Assembly: GCA_002721895.1 (NCBI GenBank)
Contig: PBLV01000009.1
Location: 46,885 to 65,845, forward strand
Reading direction: 5' to 3'
DNA: 18,961 nt
Origin: Verrucomicrobiales bacterium
GTDB lineage: Bacteria; Verrucomicrobiota; Verrucomicrobiae; Limisphaerales; UBA1100
Shown: positions 14,469-18,961 of the stretch, piece after piece
Position numbering within the stretch: the stretch's first letter is position 1
How the letters are laid out: the number at the start of each line of letters is the position of its first letter
Notes under the pieces: generated by a model
The model's database searches: none
What the model was told of the DNA's origin: nothing
Seen by the model: only the letters and a program-made list of their open reading frames with translations
Made by a program: the position numbers and the translations under genes

Positions 14469-15413
14469 ATGATAACTTTTTTACGAATATCGCTGCTGGT
14501 ATGTTTTGCATTATGGGCCGAAGCAAAGCAGGCCAAACCTGCTTTTTATCACGATTGATGACCTTAATGACTGGGTTGGTTGTATGGACGGGCATCCGCA
14601 AGTTCGCACGCCGAACATCGATCGCTTGTTTAAACGAGGTGCCTTGTTTCTCGATGCGCATTGTCAGGGGCCCATCTGTGGGCCGGCTAGGGCGTCTTTA
14701 ATGTCCGGTTATTATCCACACACCACCGGCTGTTTGCCAACAGCCCACTGCTAAGCCAATGGAGAAGGATGAAACCTTCTTCCACGGACAAATGGTCTCG
14801 CAATATTTCGCCAATCACGGATACCGGACTCTGGCGGCGGGAAAGACCACCCACGGATATCGCGCCCCAAAGGCTTTTGATGAATACGGCGGCAAGTTCG
14901 CCGGATCGGGTCAGCAAACATAGCCTATGGGAGGAATCAACCCGAGCGCCTTTGGTTGTCGTTTCCGCCAAGTCGCAGGGGGAAATTTTTGGTAAACCGA
15001 ACTAAGTCTGCACAAAACCCGTCGGCCTGATCGATCTCTATCCCAGAATACTCGAGCTGTGCGGCTTACCGGCCAAGAAGAGTAACCACGGGGACAGCCT
15101 TGTTCCTCAGCTCAAGAACCTCTCCGCAAATTGGCGATTCACCGCGCTAACCACCTATGCGCGCGGCAACCATACCCTGAGAACCGAACATTACCGCTAT
15201 CTCCGCTTTGAAGGCGGATCTGAGGAACTCTGCGATCACAACGCGAATCCCAACGAGTGGAGCAACCTAGCCGCTTCGCCCAAGCACGCCCAATTGATTC
15301 TACAACTGCGCAGGGAACTGCCTGCCAAGGAGGCACCTTATCATCCAGCCGTTCGCGGCGGAGCAGTTAACGCTTGGTTCGCAGAACACCTCCGCCGCAA
15401 GGGCCTTCAGTGA
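14469..15413 (+). pseudogene. Decayed formylglycine sulfatase
   Basis: ATG 14469 starts a signal peptide ([19 protein letters not shown]) continuing KQAKP. The frame then shifts at ~14530, consistent with loss of 5 nt between AAACC-like repeats, into [15 protein letters not shown] and [12 protein letters not shown]. The sulfatase signature follows with formylglycine cysteine at 14677-14679 (CGPAR). A stop after CLPTAHC and further frame changes lead through FFHGQMVSQYFANHGYRTLAAGK to a junction near 14920. There FDEYGGKFAGSGQ is joined to SKHSLWEESTRAPLVV, so the central ~200 residues of the catalytic domain are missing. A TAA at 15003-15005 breaks the C-terminal part (PVGLIDLYP, ELCGLPAK, NEWSNLA), which otherwise stays in frame to TGA 15411. 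At least four lesions rule out function. Confidence 0.9.
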
Positions 15414-15471
15414 GCTGCATGTTTTCCCGTTAAGCCAGAATTGTAACATTTCATATATTGACAAGGATCTC

Positions 15472-15897
15472 ATGAACCGTTACACCGCCCGTCCAGCAGT
15501 CGTGCAGAGCCGCATAACATTGCCCATGAGAGTCACTGCCAGCCTTTTGGCAGCAGTGTTTGGGCTGCAGTGGATTCTCTTGCATCTGGTGGCACTTGGC
15601 ATTTCCATTCTTTCCCCTGACTTTAGTAAAGCGGACTCACCCTCATCTTCCTTTGGGTTAATGGAAAGTCACAAAGATTGTCAGGTTTGTATTGTCTTGA
15701 AAGAGCAAAACCAGAACGATGATGGCTCGCCGTCAAACATCTCGGTGGAGCTAGTCAAGATAGAAGCAATATCGCGACGTGGTGACGCGTTTCTTGGTGT
15801 CAAGAATCTGCATGTGGCTTACATTCTCGACCCCGACTCTTTTAATGCTCCACCCTATCCCTTTTCTTCAAAAAAGCCGCCTAAATACGCGGCTTAA
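15472..15897 (+). CDS. Small membrane protein with HxDCxxC motif (DUF2946-like?)
   Basis: This 141-residue protein has an N-terminal basic segment and one hydrophobic helix (about residues 22-48). An extracytoplasmic tail follows with HKDCQVC (~66-72), then hydrophilic sequence rich in Asn, Ser and Pro. An H-x-D-C-x-x-C motif after one membrane helix recalls DUF2946-type proteins, often found near metal-handling genes, but the match is by eye and weak. AAGGAT 5-8 nt before ATG 15472 supports the start. The next gene encodes a His/Glu-rich exported protein, so a shared role in metal binding or sensing is possible. The upstream gap holds a TTGTAACATTTCATATATTG stretch that may be an operator or promoter. 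Confidence 0.6.
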   Translation: MNRYTARPAVVQSRITLPMRVTASLLAAVFGLQWILLHLVALGISILSPDFSKADSPSSSFGLMESHKDCQVCIVLKEQNQNDDGSPSNISVELVKIEAISRRGDAFLGVKNLHVAYILDPDSFNAPPYPFSSKKPPKYAA

Positions 15898-15920
15898 TTT
15901 CTGTTACATTATTCTGTTTT

Positions 15921-15945
15921 AGTGGCGGATTCCGCCATTGGTTTT
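15921..15945 (+). terminator. Possible terminator after the HxDCxxC gene
   Basis: AGTGGCGG (15921-15928) pairs with CCGCCATT (15932-15939) around loop ATT, followed by GGTTTTGG. The stem is GC-rich but the U-tract is short, so termination may be partial, allowing read-through to the gene at 16010. Confidence 0.35.
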
Positions 15946-16009
15946 GGTGCCCACTTTTGGAGCATTCCAAGCCTTAAATTAAACTCTAACCTATTTATTG
16001 ATATTAGAC

Positions 16010-16930
16010 ATGAAAACTAGTTTGAAAAACAAATCGGCTTTTACCCTTATTGAACTGTTAGTGGTAATTGCCATCATCGGCATTCTTGCCGCCATGCTCT
16101 TGCCGGCCTTGGCAAAGGCAAAAGTCAAGGCTGCACGGGTGAAGTGCGTGAACAACCTCAAGACGATAGCTCAGGCTGCCAACATGCAGGATATTTTGCC
16201 GTGGAACAGACCTCCAAACGGCGTTGCCAATGCCTATGGTGCCGGGAAAAGTGTAAATTGTTTGAACATTGAAACGATATGGAAACCCTTCGGAGGAGAC
16301 ATGGGCACGCCCAAGGTTTTAATGTCTCCCTGCGATCCAGAGGTTGTGATGCATCAACAAGGAGTGCAGGCTGAAGGCTTTGATTGGGCTGACGCAGAGG
16401 CAGCCATGCAAAGTTATGCCGTGTTCTTGGGTGCATCTACGAGCCGACCCAATAACATTATTGCGAGCACAAGGAACATTGATGCTCACAGTGAGGTGTC
16501 CCCGTGGAAATGGAATTGGGGGACAGCAACGCCAAATGCAAAGTATGGCGTCACTCTTTGGGAGGACGGCGATGTAGAAGCAGGCGGCTTCCGCGGTGCA
16601 GATGAAATTGGAGGGCATCAAGAAGAGCACCACGAGGAAGAGGGCGAAGAGCACCACGAGGAAGAGGGCGAAGAGCACCACGAGGAAGAGCACGAAGAGC
16701 ATCATGGAGCAGGTCCAGGGTTGATGAAGATTACAATGGCGATGCTGAATAAGAACCAAGGCCAAATTGCTCTTATTGATGGTTCGGCCAGAATATCCAA
16801 TGACGCTGATTTGGCGGGTAGCTTGGATAAGATGATGAAATCGGTGGGCGGAAACACAAGGTTCACAGCACCTTTTGCGACGCGACCATGGCTTGAAGAA
16901 GATGATCACGATCACGACCACGACCATTAA
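16010..16930 (+). CDS. Prepilin-like exported protein with His/Glu-rich repeat and (DH)n tail
   Basis: Start ATG 16010 is preferred to the TTG at 15998. The N-terminus is a type IV prepilin/pseudopilin signal ([20 protein letters not shown]), with cleavage expected between Ala10 and Phe11 and the conserved Glu15. The helix continues [12 protein letters not shown], typical of the large G-type pseudopilin-like families of PVC bacteria. The middle (~50-200) is a globular part with several Trp and three Cys (Cys45, CLN, SPCDPE). Residues 205-232 are a tandem EEHHEEEG repeat. [10 protein letters not shown] matches the DGSxR-like end segment of the family. The last residues are DDHDHDHDH. The two His-rich stretches strongly suggest binding of zinc, nickel or copper outside the cytoplasm; the metal is unknown. 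Length is 306 residues. Confidence 0.85.
   Translation: MKTSLKNKSAFTLIELLVVIAIIGILAAMLLPALAKAKVKAARVKCVNNLKTIAQAANMQDILPWNRPPNGVANAYGAGKSVNCLNIETIWKPFGGDMGTPKVLMSPCDPEVVMHQQGVQAEGFDWADAEAAMQSYAVFLGASTSRPNNIIASTRNIDAHSEVSPWKWNWGTATPNAKYGVTLWEDGDVEAGGFRGADEIGGHQEEHHEEEGEEHHEEEGEEHHEEEHEEHHGAGPGLMKITMAMLNKNQGQIALIDGSARISNDADLAGSLDKMMKSVGGNTRFTAPFATRPWLEEDDHDHDHDH
16622..16705 (+). repeat. 24-bp tandem repeat, 3.5 copies, encoding EEHHEEEG
   Basis: Units start at 16622, 16646 and 16670 with consensus GAAGAGCACCACGAG plus GAAGAGGGC. The third unit ends in CAC instead of GGC, and a half unit (16694-16705) ends CATCAT. The period is a multiple of three, so slippage would add or remove whole His/Glu blocks without shifting the frame. 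Confidence 0.9.
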
Positions 16931-16978
16931 AGAACGGCAAATGGATGGTTAGAGGATTCTGATCATGACACAGACTAA

Positions 16979-17016
16979 AGTCATGGATGCAACTGCGTAC
17001 AGTTGCATCCATGGCT
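16979..17016. repeat. Long near-perfect inverted repeat (17-bp stem, 4-nt loop)
   Basis: CATGGATGCAACTG (16982-16995), loop CGTA, CAGTTGCATCCATG (17000-17013) is a perfect 14-bp stem. AGT/GCT extends it to 17 bp with one G-T pair. No U-tract follows on the plus strand, and on the minus strand it is preceded, not followed, by A/T-rich sequence. It lies 48 bp after the prepilin-like gene and could be a terminator or RNA-stabilising structure, a protein-binding palindrome or a repeat-family unit. Confidence 0.7.
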
Positions 17017-17432
17017 GAGCGTCTGGGACATGCCTGAACCCAACAAGATTAATTCTAGAATCTCTAAGATCCACAATACCATAGAGAAACAGATGGGGGG
17101 ATGAGAATCAGAACCCATTTATTAGGCTTGAGAGATATACTCTCCACCCTTTTTCGAAATCACCATGAAACCAGCAGATTTTGTCAGGATGGCAGGATGT
17201 AAGAGGACAAATATGAATAGGTTGATTTTTAGCCGCGATATGCCTTAAGGCGTGTGCTTCTCCTTATATTACCAGCGTCTACTGCAATTCGCGATTTTGA
17301 TGTAATTGCTCCAAACAGGCATCTTAATGAAACTGTAGCCCTTTGGATTACAGTGGATTGTTGCCAGTTTCTGATCACCTAATCACGCATCAAATAGTTT
17401 GCAATCCTGCTGCATCACGCTCCAATGCCTCC
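17017..17432. other. Intergenic stretch without recognisable gene
   Basis: These 416 bp are AT-rich compared with both neighbours. The longest sensible ATG frame is 27 codons (17168-17251, MKPADFVRMAGCKRTNMNR...) with no recognisable similarity. A TTGCAA / 16 bp / TCCAAT pair (17399-17426) just before GTG 17433 is a weak candidate promoter for the beta-propeller gene, again almost without a leader. Confidence 0.4.
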
Positions 17433-18671
17433 GTGCGCACGCTGTTAACTCTCATCTTCGCCGTTTCGCTTCTGGCCGATGAACCGTGGCCACAGTTCCG
17501 AGGCCCACGAGGGAACGGTCACTCGGCGGCTGATGGTCTGCCGCTCGAATGGACGGAGACGAAAAATGTCGTGTGGAAAACGGCGATTCATGACCGCGGG
17601 TTTTCCTCGCCAGTCATTTGGGGCAAACAGGTTTGGCTGACCACGGCCACGGAGGACGGCAAAAAACTTTTTGCCGTTTGTGTGGACAAGGATACGGGCA
17701 AGGTGCTGCATGATCTGCATCTGTTTGATGTCGCCAAACCGCAGCGGATCACGCGTGACAATACGTACGCTTCGCCCACGCCGGCCATCGAAAAGGGGCG
17801 TGTGTTTTTGCACTTTGGCACCTACGGCACGGCGTGTGTGGATACCACCACCGGCAAGGTGCTTTGGCAGCGGCGCGATTTGAATTGCGACCACGAAGCC
17901 GGCGCCGGACCGGCCAGTTCGCCGATGCTTTTTGGGAACACGATGATCGTGCACGTCGACGGACGGGACGTGCAGTACATCGTTGCGCTGGACACCGCCA
18001 CCGGCAAGACGGTGTGGAAGACGCCCCGCTCGCTCGATTACAGCAAGTTCCCCGTGCACCATCGCAAGGCGTACTGCATGCCGATGCTCGTGCCGCGCGG
18101 CACAGGCCAACAACTCATCAGCCCTGCCGGGCGTGGCCTGTACGCGTACGATCCGAAAACCGGCAAGGAGCTTTGGCACATGCGCCATCGCGGCTGGTCC
18201 GTGGCGCCCCGGCCGATCTTTGGGCACGGGCTCATCTTCGCCACCATCGACCGCGACAACCCTGAACTGTGGGCCATCCGCCCCGACGGCAAGGGTGACA
18301 TCACCGATACCCACATTGCCTGGAGCGAAAAACGCGGCATGCCCGAGCGCAGTTCGCCGTTGCTGGTGGATGACCTGCTCTATTTTGTAAATCGCGGCGG
18401 CATCGCCACCTGCCTCGAGGCCAAGACCGGCAAGGAGGTTTGGAAGGAACGCCTCAAGGGTGCGTACTCCGCCTCACCGATTTACGCCAAAGGCCGCATT
18501 TATTTTTTCAACGAAACTGCTGTCGCCACAGTCCTGCGCCCGGGACGCAAGTTCGAGGTGATCGCCACCAGCGCCCTCGCTCCCCAACCCCTCCTCGCCA
18601 CGCCGGCGGTGGATGACAATGCGTTCATCATTCGCACCGGCAGCCATTTGTATCGCGTCGAGAAGCGCTGA
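17433..18671 (+). CDS. Secreted PQQ-like beta-propeller protein
   Basis: The frame is open from 17343, but I choose GTG 17433 because it begins a clean signal peptide (VRTLLTLIFAVSLLA, then DEPWPQFRGP). The 412-residue product is an outer-membrane-assembly/PQQ-like beta-propeller. PWPQFRGPRGNG is the usual PVC N-terminal signature, and blade motifs recur as TGKVLW, TGKTVW, TGKELW and TGKEVW, each followed by a strand. Most such Verrucomicrobia and Planctomycetes proteins lack demonstrated PQQ binding or dehydrogenase activity and may be scaffolds. The C-terminus reaches a final strand (AFIIRTGSHLYRVEKR), so it seems complete. GC is higher than in the preceding intergenic region. It converges with the DUF1585-type gene, with 23 bp between stops. 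Confidence 0.85.
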   Translation: MRTLLTLIFAVSLLADEPWPQFRGPRGNGHSAADGLPLEWTETKNVVWKTAIHDRGFSSPVIWGKQVWLTTATEDGKKLFAVCVDKDTGKVLHDLHLFDVAKPQRITRDNTYASPTPAIEKGRVFLHFGTYGTACVDTTTGKVLWQRRDLNCDHEAGAGPASSPMLFGNTMIVHVDGRDVQYIVALDTATGKTVWKTPRSLDYSKFPVHHRKAYCMPMLVPRGTGQQLISPAGRGLYAYDPKTGKELWHMRHRGWSVAPRPIFGHGLIFATIDRDNPELWAIRPDGKGDITDTHIAWSEKRGMPERSSPLLVDDLLYFVNRGGIATCLEAKTGKEVWKERLKGAYSASPIYAKGRIYFFNETAVATVLRPGRKFEVIATSALAPQPLLATPAVDDNAFIIRTGSHLYRVEKR

Positions 18672-18680
18672 GAGAATTCG

Positions 18681-18693
18681 GGGCCTATGGCCC
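18681..18693. terminator. Short hairpin between convergent genes
   Basis: GGGCC-TAT-GGCCC lies in the 23-bp gap between the two stop codons. It is symmetric, so it could act in both directions, but no U-tract follows on either strand. Confidence 0.25.
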
Positions 18694-18694
18694 G

Positions 18695-18961
18695 TCATCG
18701 GTCCTGCCGGAACCGAAACTGCTTCGATAAAACGATCTGTTCGATGAACGTGTTTGTCTTGTAGCCGTCCTTTTTCGCCGCGCTGATGATTTGCTCCAAT
18801 GCCACACGATCGTACGGCTGCAGCTTGCGGCCGAGGGCGTAGGCGAAAAGTTGGCGGGCGAAATTTTCGGCGATGTCGTCGCGGTACAGCTCGAGCAATA
18901 GCGTTTTCATTTCGCGGGGTGTCTTGAACGCCTTGCCATTGGGCATCACGCCGGAGGAAAC
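18695..18961 (-). CDS. C-terminal end of a DUF1592/DUF1588/DUF1585-type protein, cut by window edge
   Basis: The minus-strand frame is open to the right edge (VSSGVMPNGKAF before the first in-window Met), so only the last 88 codons are present. They match the DUF1585 C-terminal domain of planctomycete-type cytochrome proteins: GVMPNGKAFKTPREMKTLLL (usual pattern GxLPDGxxFxxxxELKxLL), ENFARQLFAYALGRKLQPYD, IISAAKKDGYKTNTFIEQIV and the ending SKQFRFRQ. The missing part should carry the DUF1592 and DUF1588 domains and a haem CxxCH. A DUF1501 gene would be expected nearby, outside the window. Confidence 0.85.
   Translation of the reverse strand, partial: VSSGVMPNGKAFKTPREMKTLLLELYRDDIAENFARQLFAYALGRKLQPYDRVALEQIISAAKKDGYKTNTFIEQIVLSKQFRFRQDR

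Noticed and set aside
16622..16705. Tandem repeats considered as a CRISPR-like array.
   Set aside because: No spacers; the 24-bp units are directly adjacent and in frame within a coding sequence.
17445..18314. 289-codon minus-strand ORF opposite the beta-propeller gene.
   Set aside because: Arg/His/Gly-rich shadow of a GC-rich gene; no recognisable domain.

Overview
The window looks like a chromosomal segment of a Verrucomicrobiota (PVC-superphylum) bacterium. The evidence is the combination of a cytochrome-c-type DUF1549/DUF1588-like protein with a Tat-exported DUF1501 partner, the tail of a DUF1585-type protein, a formylglycine-sulfatase remnant, a PQQ-like beta-propeller, a prepilin-like secreted protein, LRR/TPR/LamG fragments and an MlaA-type outer-membrane lipoprotein. 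TGA ends several ordinary genes here, so the standard bacterial code (table 11) applies. The lineage is inferred from gene content, not from a marker gene.

Layout. Positions 1-3575 (+): a two-gene operon of a multi-domain haem-binding DUF1549/DUF1588-like protein (5' end outside the window) and a DUF1501 protein, joined stop-to-start. Positions 3614-7088: an accessory stretch of small exported genes and gene debris, mostly on the minus strand. It holds a 24-codon signal-peptide fragment, an LRR lipoprotein, a small membrane zinc-ribbon protein, a truncated LamG protein, a thioredoxin-like gene interrupted by one in-frame TGA, and on the plus strand a tail-anchored small protein and a broken TPR gene. 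Several of these genes carry near-identical promoters (TTGAC, 16-bp spacer, TATA-like -10) placed so close to the start codon that transcripts would be leaderless or nearly so. Positions 7104-13576: housekeeping-type genes, namely selO (-), a ceramidase-like secreted hydrolase (+), tRNA-Leu(CAG) (-), an MlaA-alpha/beta-hydrolase fusion (+) and an RsmB-type rRNA m5C methyltransferase (-). Positions 13757-15413: a DUF1287 lipoprotein and a badly decayed sulfatase pseudogene. Positions 15472-16930: a small membrane protein with an HxDCxxC motif followed by a prepilin-like protein with a His/Glu-rich tandem repeat and a (DH)n tail; the pair suggests metal binding. Positions 17433-18961: a secreted PQQ-like beta-propeller (+) converging on the 3' end of a DUF1585-type gene (-) that leaves the window.

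The most interesting item is the gene at 5203-6408 (-). Reading through one TGA gives a continuous 401-residue exported thioredoxin-like protein. The TGA sits where a thioredoxin redox centre would be and is followed 15 nt later by a bulged hairpin that resembles a bacterial SECIS. It is a candidate selenoprotein; the plain alternative is a recent nonsense mutation.
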